From assembly GCA_011041895.1 (NCBI GenBank), contig DRAE01000059.1, positions 1 to 24,025 of the forward strand: 24,025 nucleotides of DNA, given 5' to 3'. Each line of letters opens with the position of its first letter. Positions within the stretch are counted from its first letter, which is position 1. The notes under the pieces were generated by a model. It was not told the origin of the DNA and searched no databases. It saw only the letters and a list, made by a program, of their open reading frames with translations. Of this stretch, positions 6,611 through 15,123 are shown piece by piece. This DNA comes from Candidatus Bathyarchaeota archaeon. GTDB lineage: Archaea > Thermoproteota > DRAE01. Position numbers and translations under genes: made by a program.

Positions 6611-8003
6611 TGAATCTAGCCCACTTATATAGGGCAGCCATGGCTGAGACTGCTTGCTCTGGTGTTGGATATGCTGGTATATTGGCTTCATTTAGCACTT
6701 TCATTCCTTTGTAGCATCTTTCTCCTCCAATGTAGCATACTGTTATAGGCTTTAGCCTTCCAGTTTCATAGACTGCTCTGGTTATTGCATGTGACAGCTT
6801 GACTGGATCCGTTATGGCTGTGTGGCAGTATATTGCAATTATTCCACCTATTCTCTCATCCATCATAGCAATTCTTATGGCCTCCTCATATTTCTCGTCT
6901 GTTGCTTGACCAGTTAAGTCTATTGGATTCTTTGTGCTTCCGAATGGTGGCATACATTCTCGGAATTTCCTGGCTAGATCCTCTGGTATCTCCAGTAGCT
7001 TGAGTCCATTTTCCTCGCATGCGTCCGTGGCCATCACGCCTGCTCCACCGCCATTGGTTATTATAACCACGCCCTCCCTTTTTGGCGGATCTATCGAAGC
7101 GAATGCCCTTGCCCAGTCAAATGCCTCTTGAATGTCCTTTGCCCTTAACACTCCCGTCTGCTTGAACGCTGCATCATAGATTATATCTGATCCAGCTAAG
7201 CTTCCAGTATGTGAGGATGCTGCTATTGCACCTCTCTCGGATCTTCCAGCTTTCAGGACTATTATTGGCTTTTCTAGGCTTACTCTTTTACATGCTTTGA
7301 AGAATTTTCTTCCATCTTTGACCCCTTCCATGTATATTAGGATTACTCTAGTGTTTCGGTCTTGCTCGAAGAAGTATAGTAGATCACCATCATCTATGTC
7401 AGCCTTGTTTCCGAGACTTACTATGGCTGAAAGCCCTATGTCATGTAGTATAGTCCATCCCATGAGCGCTATAGCTAGTGCCCCACTCTGTGTTATAAAG
7501 GCAATGTTGCCTACACGCACATCCCTTGGTCCGAAAGTAGCATTCAACATTATTGGAGCATAATATACTCCAACGATGTTTGGACCAAGTAAACGCATTC
7601 CATACTTATGAGCAGTTTCAACAATCTCCTTTTCCTCTTTGACTTTACCTACTTCCCCAAATCCTGAGCTTATCACCGCTACCGCCTTAACGCCCTTCTT
7701 GCCGCACTGTTCAATTGCCTCCTTAACAAACTGCGCTGGAATTACTACTACGGCCATATCAACTTCATCAGGGATATCTAATACACTCTTATAGCATTTC
7801 ATTCCAAGTATTTCGTCGGCATTTGGATTCACTGGATAGACTTTTCCCTTAAACCCATATTCCACAATGTTTCTAAGTATTTCATGGCCTATCTTTCCAG
7901 GAGTTCTAGAGGCTCCAATCACAGCAATGGTTCTTGGACTTAACAGAAATGAGATCTGCTTCACAACGTTCCTTATATGGTTTTTAGATGGTTCAGCGTC
8001 CAA
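6570..8003 (-). CDS. ADP-forming acetyl/acyl-CoA synthetase, alpha subunit
   Basis: This protein matches the alpha subunit of archaeal NDP-forming acyl-CoA synthetases, which convert acyl-CoA + ADP + phosphate to acid + CoA + ATP in amino acid or sugar fermentation. The N-terminal CoA-binding Rossmann domain has 'AVIGASRTPGKIGHEIL' (30-46 in the longest ORF). The succinyl-CoA-ligase-like part has 'GPNIVGVY', 'ITQSGALA' and the phosphorylated histidine His268 in SSHTGSLAGSD. A third domain of about 180 residues follows ('NGGGAGVMATDACE', 'NPIDLTGQAT'). The ATP-grasp beta subunit is not in the window and must be encoded elsewhere. The longest ORF starts at GTG 8012, but that GTG is within an AAAGGTGAT ribosome binding site, and TTG 8003 is better placed (477 residues). 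Acyl specificity cannot be told. Confidence 0.9.
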   Translation of the reverse strand: MDAEPSKNHIRNVVKQISFLLSPRTIAVIGASRTPGKIGHEILRNIVEYGFKGKVYPVNPNADEILGMKCYKSVLDIPDEVDMAVVVIPAQFVKEAIEQCGKKGVKAVAVISSGFGEVGKVKEEKEIVETAHKYGMRLLGPNIVGVYYAPIMLNATFGPRDVRVGNIAFITQSGALAIALMGWTILHDIGLSAIVSLGNKADIDDGDLLYFFEQDRNTRVILIYMEGVKDGRKFFKACKRVSLEKPIIVLKAGRSERGAIAASSHTGSLAGSDIIYDAAFKQTGVLRAKDIQEAFDWARAFASIDPPKREGVVIITNGGGAGVMATDACEENGLKLLEIPEDLARKFRECMPPFGSTKNPIDLTGQATDEKYEEAIRIAMMDERIGGIIAIYCHTAITDPVKLSHAITRAVYETGRLKPITVCYIGGERCYKGMKVLNEANIPAYPTPEQAVSAMAALYKWARFIKKEKAAKTSPKS

Positions 8004-8040
8004 GCATATCACCTTTAAAATAAGTAATGGAGTGGAAACA

Positions 8041-8160
8041 TTAAATTGTAACCCTTAGACTATTTGTTTGCTTGAGTACTTGAGTTATTTTGGAAGCTAT
8101 GGTATCTCTCTGTGCTATTGCTTGGGCTCCATTATAATTATGGCTTTCACTTCCTTCCAT
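8041..8160 (-). CDS. Possible 39-residue small protein
   Basis: An ATG at 8160 with AGGA 7 bases upstream opens a 39-residue frame that begins MEGSESHNYN and continues as an amphipathic helix-like run (AIAQRDTIASKITQVLK). It stops 28 bases before the longest ORF of the downstream acyl-CoA synthetase gene. Composition is protein-like, but no family is recognised and the length is at the chance limit. It could be the 3' part of a decayed gene whose 5' part lies in the overlapping frame at 8115-8213. Confidence 0.3.
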   Translation of the reverse strand: MEGSESHNYNGAQAIAQRDTIASKITQVLKQTNSLRVTI

Positions 8161-8213
8161 GCTATTTCCTTTAGTGGGTAGATTGCTATTCTATCCTTTG
8201 TATACTTAACCAC
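8115..8213 (-). CDS. Possible 32-residue ORF or gene remnant
   Basis: A GTG at 8213 opens a 32-residue frame containing KDRIAIYPLKEIAWKEVKAI, then MEPKQ and a TAG. The alternation of hydrophobic and charged residues looks like real protein sequence. There is no visible ribosome binding site, and the frame extends upstream only through four codons to a TAG. It overlaps the 39-residue ORF at 8041-8160 by 46 bases in another frame. A frameshifted remnant of one former gene would explain both. Confidence 0.22.
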   Translation of the reverse strand: MVKYTKDRIAIYPLKEIAWKEVKAIIIMEPKQ

Positions 8214-8325
8214 AGATGGGCTAAGCTACTCAGCAGACAATGAAGGGGCCTGTAAACTCCTAAAATATCTCTAGTTACCGAAAGGTAAAGCACAGGCAAC
8301 TACAGTATAGTAACGAGAGGTTGGG

Positions 8326-10009
8326 TTAGCGTTGTACTCTTTTCTCAAATTCTTTGATGAGCTCCTGTATTTTCTCGCTGCTGACTTTCTTGAATAGCGG
8401 CTTGGGCTTACCCAGTTTTCTCCCTGGCTCTATTGGTTTTAGGGCTTCTTCAAAGTGGACATCTTTAACTGGAGTATCGTAGCCCAGCTGTTTCCATAGT
8501 TTCTCTGCTTTGATCGGCATGACAGGCTCCATTAGTATGGCTATGGCCTTTAACAGTTGTAGGCAGTTGTAGAGTGTTTCCTTGCATTTTTCAGGGTTTT
8601 CTTTGACTGTTGTCCATGGCTGTTCTTTTTGGAATAGCTTGTTTCCATAATTTGCCAGTGCCATGAACTGTGTCGTAATCACATTAAACTCGTACCTGTC
8701 TAGCCCCTCTATGATTTTGTCTATTGACCCCTTTATTAGCGAGGTTACACCCTCTCTTAGTTTTGCCTCTGGAACTTCCTTGTAGTTTCTGTATGTGAAC
8801 AGTAGGACTCTGTAGGCAAAGTTTCCAAGTGTTCCAACTAGCTCATTGTTTACGAGAGCTTCATATATTTTCCATGAGAAGTTTAAGTCCTTCACATGTC
8901 TTGTGTAGGATATCATGTAGTATCTTAGACAATCTGGGTCTAATCCCTTGTCCAGGTAGTCTTCCTCGACCCAGATGACGTATCCTCTAGTCTTTGAGAA
9001 TACCTTATCCTCTACCTTCACCATCCCTGATGCTACTACTGAATATGGGAGGTTCATGTCAGCTGCTTTGAGAAGCGCTGGCCAGAATATGCAATGGTGA
9101 TATACTATGTCTCCTCCAATGAAGTGTATTATTTTAGCATTGTTTTTCCAATATTCTTTCCAGTCAATTCCTTTTCTGTCACAATAGTCTTTCGTGAACG
9201 TTATGTATCCTATCGGTGCATCTACCCAGACGTATAGGACTAGTCTTTCATCTATTGGGAACTTTACTCCCCATGGTAGGTCTCTTGTAATGCACCAGTC
9301 CTTTAAGCCTGCCTTAAGCCATTTAATGGCGTAGTTTTTGGCTATGCTTGTACCCTTCATCTTTTTCAAGTATTCCTCTAAGAATCCGTGAAAAGCGGAT
9401 AGCTTGAAGAAGTAGTGTGTGGTTTCCTTGAACTCTGGAGTGGAGCCGCATATGCTACATTTAGGGTCTATGAGCTCCCATGGGTTTAGGTATCTTCCAC
9501 ATCCTTGGTCACATTCATCTCCCCGGGCTTCAGTTTTACAGTATGGGCATAGTCCAACAATGTATCTGTCTGGAAGGAATCGCTTACATTTTGGGCAGTA
9601 GGGTAACTTCAGCTTCTTGGGATAGATGTAGCCCTTCTCATGTATTTTCAACACTATTTCTCTTGACATTTGATGATTTAACTCTTCATCCGTGTGCCCA
9701 AAGTGGTCGAAAAATATGTTAAGCTTTTCAAACACTTCTATGAAGTGCCTGTGATATTTCTCTATGAGCTCCCTCGGATGTATTCCCTGTTTTTCAGCTT
9801 CCAGTAGAATAGGTGTTCCATGCGTGTCTGAGCCACATATGAATAATATGTCTTTATAGCCTAGTTTTTTAAGTGAGCGGACATAAACGTCTGCTGGAAC
9901 ATAAGTTCTTAGATGGCCTATGTGGCATGGGCCGTTTGCATAGGGTAAGGCACATGTCACAAGTATTTTATCCTCTTTATTTGGCAGTGTCTCATATTTG
10001 AAACCACAT
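8326..10009 (-). CDS. metG: Methionyl-tRNA synthetase (class I), 5' end irregular
   Basis: It charges tRNA(Met) with methionine. The Rossmann core begins VTCALPYANGPCHIGH with the HIGH motif, followed by FICGSDTHGTP. Knuckle cysteines of the zinc-binding insert are in YCPKCKRF, LCPYCK, DECDQGCG and KCSICG. The KMSKS loop reads KVFSKTRG, a variant found in some archaeal enzymes. An alpha-helical anticodon-binding domain ends the protein; the C-terminal EMAP-like dimer domain is absent. GTG 9960 gives 544 residues, but homologous sequence continues upstream in frame (KYETLPNKEDKILVTC) to TAA 10024-10026 with no ATG, GTG or TTG. ATG 10009 sits 27 bases after a TATA-like box but is one base out of phase; removing one T from the TTT run at 10002-10004 would give MWFKYETLPNKEDKILVTC. 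I set 10009 as the probable start, with that caveat. Confidence 0.92.
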
Positions 10010-10030
10010 CCCTCCAGAAGAGTTTACCCC

Positions 10031-10040
10031 TTAATTTAAG
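10031..10040 (-). promoter_or_regulatory. TATA-like box upstream of metG
   Basis: On the minus strand this is CTTAAATTAA, centred 27 bases before the ATG at 10009, the spacing of a leaderless archaeal transcript. It supports a transcription start at 10009 rather than at the GTG 9960. Confidence 0.4.
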
Positions 10041-10050
10041 AAAAAAGGCT
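10038..10050 (-). terminator. T-tract terminator after the surface-protein gene
   Basis: On the minus strand GCC is followed by six T then CTT, 15 to 27 bases after the surface-protein stop. Archaeal RNA polymerase commonly ends transcription at such T-runs. It lies directly before the metG TATA-like box. Confidence 0.4.
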
Positions 10051-10064
10051 TTAAGAAATAATTG

Positions 10065-13000
10065 TCAGTCCTCGATGATTATGTAATCTCCTCTTAAAAC
10101 TATTCTGGCTATTATGAGCGCTATCGGTATCGCTGGTATTATTAACAGTGCCTCGGGTAATGAGAAACTTGTTGGAATTGCGCCTCCACTTTTTTCGGTA
10201 TTTACCTTGTACACGTATGTGATATTGTATATTGTCATCCTTATAGTGAACGGTGGCGATCCTCCGTCTATGTCGATGCTTATGCTTTCCATGTTGCAGG
10301 TGCTATTGTATAGGAGTTTTCCATTGGAATCTGTGATCTCTATTTGAATGTATTCTTTCAATTTCTCATTTACTACTATCATCATCTTGTAGGCATTGTT
10401 TTTCTTAGAGATATGAATCTCTATATTTGGCTTATGAACGCTTATCTTTAGATTGGTTTCTCCTGCAATGATGTCCCCTATCATCACTCTTAGGTGTATT
10501 GTTGAGCTTTGAAGAGGCGCCCTAATGTTTATTGTCATGGTTGTTGCTTTGAGCGGTATTTTGGCTAGGAGAGTTTCATTTGCCATAATTGTAGCTAATG
10601 CAGTTGCATCAATGTTTACTGGAGTTATTTTAAGCTCTAGTGTTATTGGCTCATTTGGGAGGGCTTCTATATTCTGTGGAGACGCCTCGACTAGGACTCC
10701 TTTGAACATTATTTTCCCGTTTGCAATGCTGGTGAAATCGTATATTACTGGCTTAGCATAGCATGCTTCTACATCTAGCACTTTAATCATGAGCATTCCA
10801 AGCTTATCTATGTCTATTTTAGCTGTACCGTTTTCACTTATTCTAACATTAAAAGTTTCATTGTTGACCCGTATGAGAAGCTTGCATGCAAGTTTTTCTG
10901 AAAGTTTTATGTAGGGCTTACAGTTGAACAATATGAGATCTATTTCCATATGCACTATTTTTATCTCGAGTGGAAGTACTTTTTCATCGTCGACGGATAT
11001 CGTTATCTGCTCTAGATCTGCTATTTCATGGTCATAGATTTCCACTTGGAAGAGCCCATTTTCCGACGCTATTGTCGTGTTCAGTATCCTTACCGTGGTT
11101 GGTACTGTTCCATTTAGCAGTGTGAGTTTGAGATTAAGAACGTTTAGTGCACCATGTTTTTTCACTTGTATATAGTCTATGAGTATGGCGTTCTCATACA
11201 CTAGTATGCTATTTGAGCTGTTCTCTGCCTTAAAATAGAGGCTGTCTTCCTCTATTTTAACTTGTATAGTATATATGCCAGCTTTCACAGTGCATTTCCA
11301 ATTGTTTATCTCTAGGTAACCATTTTTTATTGCGATGGCTTTTTCAGCTATCGTCTCATTTCCTTCGACTATGAGTGCTACCCCATGTAATCTGTAAGGC
11401 TTCTCTCCCAGTTCATCGGTCACATTTATAGTTATGTGCCAGAAGCCGCCCGTATATGTTGGCTTTGCAGTTACAGTGATTTTGAGAGTTCTTTTCCTAG
11501 TTTCAAACTCAATGTTTCCTAAGGTTATTTTCCTGGAGCATATTGTTACCTTGATTGTAACGTTGTGTTTTGATGGTACATTTTCCATGAGTTTCAGGTT
11601 GAATAGTATGTTCTTCACATGGTCTCCTGCATTCATTTTGAATGTCTTGCTTTGTACGGTTGCCTCGTTTTCGATTGCTGTTAAATTGAATGACGCGGAC
11701 AGATATCGTGAGTGATGCATAATTTTGATCTCAATATTAATGGTGCCATTCCATGGTGGATTCAGTGGGTGCCATGAAGTGATGTTAAAGATTATCATTG
11801 AGGAGTCGCTTAGAATAGTCGTTGGCTTGAGCATGTACATTTCAGCTGGGCTGGATAGGGTTCCAGTTGATGTGTAGAGTATTCTAACTGTTTTGAGGCT
11901 CCATGTAGTGTTGAATGGTGGAGTGAAGTTGAGTGTGAACCTCTGCTCTATTACTGGGCATGAGTAGTAGTTGATACTGTCTGTTAGGATTATTTCTGTA
12001 GCGTTTATACTGACTTTTCCACTTATAGTTGCCTTTTCCAGGGATCCTTTAACGCTTTCTAAACTGACTTTCACGTAACCTTTACATATGTACTTTAATG
12101 GATTCTGTGGAGGCGATGATATTGGCTGTGTGCTGAGCTCTGGGTAAACTGTGAAGATTGCTTCGATATTTAATGTTTCATCTTTGTAAAACGGGAGATC
12201 ATTTAAGATAACTGTGCTTTGCCATCCCTCATATGCTTCAAGTTTTAAAAGTGTTCCTGTCTTGGATGAGAATATTATATCTATATTGTTTACGAGAAGC
12301 GTTGAATTATATGATAGAACCGTGTAGAGCTTAGCTCTACCATATCTTACAGATTCGTTTCCATAGACTTCTCCAAGTTTTAGAAATGGCGTGTGAAACT
12401 CTATTTCTTTGATTTCGTTCTCTGACAGGGTTATTGTGTATGTTTTCTCGAGTAGCAGTCTGTTCAGGTGGAAGTCATTGTTCAGAATTTTGAGAGTGTG
12501 AATACTTTGAGCTAGAATTACCTTGAGCTTTGCATCGGAGATATCCTTTTTGGCTTTAACTATGATTTTGGCTTCAAGGGCATCTCCTTTAAGTACGTTT
12601 ATCATCTGTCTGCTAGTTGCTATTTTGACTATGGCATACTGGTTTTCAGCGGTTTTAATCTGTGGTGCATTATCTTTCCAGGGTTTCCATACTATGATGA
12701 TTGTTTCAAAGTGCATGGATGAAGAGAGCATCGTTGGAGTTGAGAGAGATACTATTGAGTGCTCTAGGCATCCGTCGATTCTAAATGCTTGCCCCATGGG
12801 ATTGTAGACGTTGAAGAATCCATGCGAGAATGCTATGTCATCGCTTGAAGTCCACTTGAGGTTGAAGGTGTATGCTCCCTCATCTAATCCTGTGATAAAG
12901 TAGATTTTGTCAAATGTCGTGTTGAGAACAAGTCTCTCATTTTTGAAGATTTCAATTATAGTTTCGCTTTTGTTCGTCTTGAACGTTATCTTGTCCGTCT

Positions 13001-13952
13001 TTGCAAAGTGATGCTCTGGCAGATGTATTCTGTACATGTACGGGTTGCGAAGTAGTGTAAAGTCGTTTATGGTTTCAAATTCTAGTATGTCTGGGCCGTT
13101 ATAGCTCTGTGTATAGCTTTCACCTATTTGTTTTTCCAGTTTTATATGTGTATGTGATACATCTACTACTCTAAGCTTTGATTTCACATTTATGGAGCTT
13201 GACAGATCGTTTCTGTTGATTTGATATATTATCGTTGCATTGTGGTGGCTAGCTTCGCTTGGAGTGTCGAATGAAAGAGAATAGAATTGTACTCTGTGTG
13301 AGACATTTTTAGATTGTTCTGTGATCATTTCATCCTTTATAGGGTAGATTTCTTCATTTCCCTCGTTTAATGTGTCTATGGTTACAGTATATGTGCAGGA
13401 GGCGTATCCATATACTAGGTTTGCCTCGAGTGTGACTTTCATGTATCTTTTACACGTTGTTTCAGCGTATATTGGAAGTGTTATATGCCATGTCTTTGGA
13501 GCACTATTCGCTGAAACTTCGGTTTGAACAGTTAGAGAGTTTCCTTCTTCATCTACAAGCTCTATGTAGACTTCGAGATGCGTAGAGAAATGTGTGCCCG
13601 ATGCTGATAGATGTATTGTTACGAAATGTTTTATATCTCCTTTATGAAATGTAAAGAATATTTTCCTGTATCCTGTATGCCATTCGGCTGAACCATATGC
13701 TCTTATATTTGATGTAGACACTGTTATCTTGTAAGATGAGCCATCCCACGAGACGCTTCCACGTGTTCTAGCTGACACTCTTGTAGATTTGATGTAGGCC
13801 TTGAAACTTGACGCATATTCCAGCCTTGGATTGTAGCTTATATATGCGAAGCTTAGAGCTGAAACCTCCTTTACCTTTGTCGATATCATTAATGCTTGAA
13901 GCAACAGGAGGAGTGCCACTACTATAATTATAGCTCTTAGATACCTCTTCAT
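10065..13952 (-). CDS. Giant cell-surface protein, signal peptide plus C-terminal membrane anchor
   Basis: A 1295-residue protein of no family I recognise. A basic start (MKRYLR) is followed by a long hydrophobic segment to about residue 27, a typical signal peptide. Near the end 'FSLPEALLIIPAIPIALIIARIVL' is a transmembrane span followed by RGDYIIIED inside the cell. Between them lies about 1200 residues of alternating beta-strands and Thr/Ser/Asn-rich sequence with many N-x-S/T glycosylation sites, as in stacked immunoglobulin-like domains of S-layer or adhesin proteins. Cysteines are few and scattered (for example TTCKRY, YYSCPVIEQ, FNCKPYIKL). No protease or glycosidase motif was seen. 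A TATA-like box 27 bases before the ATG suggests its own leaderless transcript, 34 bases after thiI. Confidence 0.8.
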   Translation of the reverse strand: MKRYLRAIIIVVALLLLLQALMISTKVKEVSALSFAYISYNPRLEYASSFKAYIKSTRVSARTRGSVSWDGSSYKITVSTSNIRAYGSAEWHTGYRKIFFTFHKGDIKHFVTIHLSASGTHFSTHLEVYIELVDEEGNSLTVQTEVSANSAPKTWHITLPIYAETTCKRYMKVTLEANLVYGYASCTYTVTIDTLNEGNEEIYPIKDEMITEQSKNVSHRVQFYSLSFDTPSEASHHNATIIYQINRNDLSSSINVKSKLRVVDVSHTHIKLEKQIGESYTQSYNGPDILEFETINDFTLLRNPYMYRIHLPEHHFAKTDKITFKTNKSETIIEIFKNERLVLNTTFDKIYFITGLDEGAYTFNLKWTSSDDIAFSHGFFNVYNPMGQAFRIDGCLEHSIVSLSTPTMLSSSMHFETIIIVWKPWKDNAPQIKTAENQYAIVKIATSRQMINVLKGDALEAKIIVKAKKDISDAKLKVILAQSIHTLKILNNDFHLNRLLLEKTYTITLSENEIKEIEFHTPFLKLGEVYGNESVRYGRAKLYTVLSYNSTLLVNNIDIIFSSKTGTLLKLEAYEGWQSTVILNDLPFYKDETLNIEAIFTVYPELSTQPISSPPQNPLKYICKGYVKVSLESVKGSLEKATISGKVSINATEIILTDSINYYSCPVIEQRFTLNFTPPFNTTWSLKTVRILYTSTGTLSSPAEMYMLKPTTILSDSSMIIFNITSWHPLNPPWNGTINIEIKIMHHSRYLSASFNLTAIENEATVQSKTFKMNAGDHVKNILFNLKLMENVPSKHNVTIKVTICSRKITLGNIEFETRKRTLKITVTAKPTYTGGFWHITINVTDELGEKPYRLHGVALIVEGNETIAEKAIAIKNGYLEINNWKCTVKAGIYTIQVKIEEDSLYFKAENSSNSILVYENAILIDYIQVKKHGALNVLNLKLTLLNGTVPTTVRILNTTIASENGLFQVEIYDHEIADLEQITISVDDEKVLPLEIKIVHMEIDLILFNCKPYIKLSEKLACKLLIRVNNETFNVRISENGTAKIDIDKLGMLMIKVLDVEACYAKPVIYDFTSIANGKIMFKGVLVEASPQNIEALPNEPITLELKITPVNIDATALATIMANETLLAKIPLKATTMTINIRAPLQSSTIHLRVMIGDIIAGETNLKISVHKPNIEIHISKKNNAYKMMIVVNEKLKEYIQIEITDSNGKLLYNSTCNMESISIDIDGGSPPFTIRMTIYNITYVYKVNTEKSGGAIPTSFSLPEALLIIPAIPIALIIARIVLRGDYIIIED

Positions 13953-13974
13953 TCCAGAAAATATTGGTTGAAAG

Positions 13975-13983
13975 CTATTTAAT
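13975..13983 (-). promoter_or_regulatory. TATA-like box for the surface-protein gene
   Basis: On the minus strand this reads ATTAAATAG and lies just after the thiI stop, centred 27 bases before the ATG at 13952. The spacing predicts a leaderless mRNA and expression partly independent of thiI. Confidence 0.45.
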
Positions 13984-13986
13984 CCC

Positions 13987-15123
13987 CTATGCTAGGAGGT
14001 TGAGATCTGCCTTTTCAAGTATCTTGGATAACTCTTCTAAGGAGGCATGTGTTTCAGGATATTTTGGAGCATATGGGCATGTATAGGGTTTTTTCACGGA
14101 AATTCTATAGGTTCCTATTTTCTTAGCTAACTTGACTATTTCATCTTTATCAAATCCTATCAATGGTCGCAGGATGTTTATTTTGACGGCCCTTGACTCT
14201 GCATCCAAGTTTTCAAGCGTTTGCGAGGCTACTTGTGCAAGACTGTCCCCCGTCACTATAGCATGGGCATTATGTGTTCTAGCTATTTTCTCCGCTATTC
14301 TATACATCATCATTTTACAAACTATGCATGTCCATTTCCTAGCCTTCCTAGATACATTCCATAGCTTCTCAAGGACTGGGAGAATACGTTTTTCATAGCT
14401 TACAACTATTCGCTCTATTTTCGACGCATATGCATACTCCTGCAGCACATCACAGATCTCCATGAACTTAGAGTACTCACTTTCACTCTGCTTAAAGTGC
14501 ACGGCTATTATACTGCATCCTCTTTTCATCATAAGCCATGCAGCTACCGGAGAATCTATTCCAGCCGACAATAAGACGACAACCTTTCCTGAAACAGATA
14601 CTGGAAGCCCTCCAAGGCCATCGATTCTCTGCATGAACACGTAGCACGCATCACTTAGAATTTCAATGCCTATTTCAAGCTCCGGGTTTTCAAGGTCAAC
14701 TCTTAAGCCTAGCTCATCAACCACACGCTGTCCAACGATTCTGTTAATATCCATTGAAGTGTAGGGAAACTTCTTAAACACTCTCTGTGTCCTGATGGCA
14801 AATGTTTTTGCATTAGATGAGCATGCTATCTCAACGCATTTACTGGCAATAGTGTCAAGGTCACACTCAACTCTTGTAGCTGGGCTAAAGGACACTATCC
14901 CAAAAACTTTACTTAAGGATTCAAGCGCCTTCTCGTCACTTGTGTAAACGAGAACTCTGCTATCTCTAGCCTCTACGCTTGAAAAGGAGACATTTGAGGC
15001 ATTCAATCTTTCAGATATATTCTCTACCAGCCTTCGCTCAAATCTGGATCTAACAGTTTTGGACTTAGTACCTATCTCACCATATCTTACAAGAATAGTA
15101 TCAAACTTCATACTGTTACCCAT
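13987..15123 (-). CDS. thiI: ThiI, tRNA 4-thiouridine synthase (archaeal type)
   Basis: A 378-residue ThiI, which adenylates tRNA uridine 8 and inserts sulfur. Order of domains: N-terminal ferredoxin-like domain with 'LVRYGEIGTKSKTVRSRFERRL' (11-32), THUMP RNA-binding domain to about 165, then the PP-loop adenylation domain with SAGIDSPVA at 186-194 (one residue off the usual SGGIDSP). There is no C-terminal rhodanese domain. Instead Cys266 and Cys269 (TCIVCK) and Cys349 (YTCPY) occupy the positions at which methanogen ThiI is reported to bind an Fe-S cluster for sulfur transfer, so an Fe-S dependent enzyme is likely. Its ATG directly follows the TAA of the upstream AspRS gene with no spacer, showing translational coupling. 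An inner ATG (codon 5) is an alternative start. Confidence 0.93.
   Translation of the reverse strand: MGNSMKFDTILVRYGEIGTKSKTVRSRFERRLVENISERLNASNVSFSSVEARDSRVLVYTSDEKALESLSKVFGIVSFSPATRVECDLDTIASKCVEIACSSNAKTFAIRTQRVFKKFPYTSMDINRIVGQRVVDELGLRVDLENPELEIGIEILSDACYVFMQRIDGLGGLPVSVSGKVVVLLSAGIDSPVAAWLMMKRGCSIIAVHFKQSESEYSKFMEICDVLQEYAYASKIERIVVSYEKRILPVLEKLWNVSRKARKWTCIVCKMMMYRIAEKIARTHNAHAIVTGDSLAQVASQTLENLDAESRAVKINILRPLIGFDKDEIVKLAKKIGTYRISVKKPYTCPYAPKYPETHASLEELSKILEKADLNLLA

Larger units (their letters stand above)
8013..8325. other. Intergenic stretch of about 310 bases with coding-like short ORFs
   Basis: No recognised gene, tRNA or repeat is seen here. On the minus strand two overlapping short ORFs in different frames have protein-like composition (8041-8160 and 8115-8213). 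The second continues upstream of an in-frame TAG as YFRSLQAPSLSAE. The stretch may be the remnant of one decayed gene, or may hold a genuine small gene. Confidence 0.5.

Noticed and set aside
8013..8325. A tRNA, C/D box RNA or riboswitch in the gap
   Set aside because: No cloverleaf arms, T-loop consensus, or paired C and D boxes were found by eye.
10114..12807. Several plus-strand ORFs of 77-94 residues within the surface-protein gene
   Set aside because: They lie opposite one long frame with a signal peptide and anchor and have no independent support.
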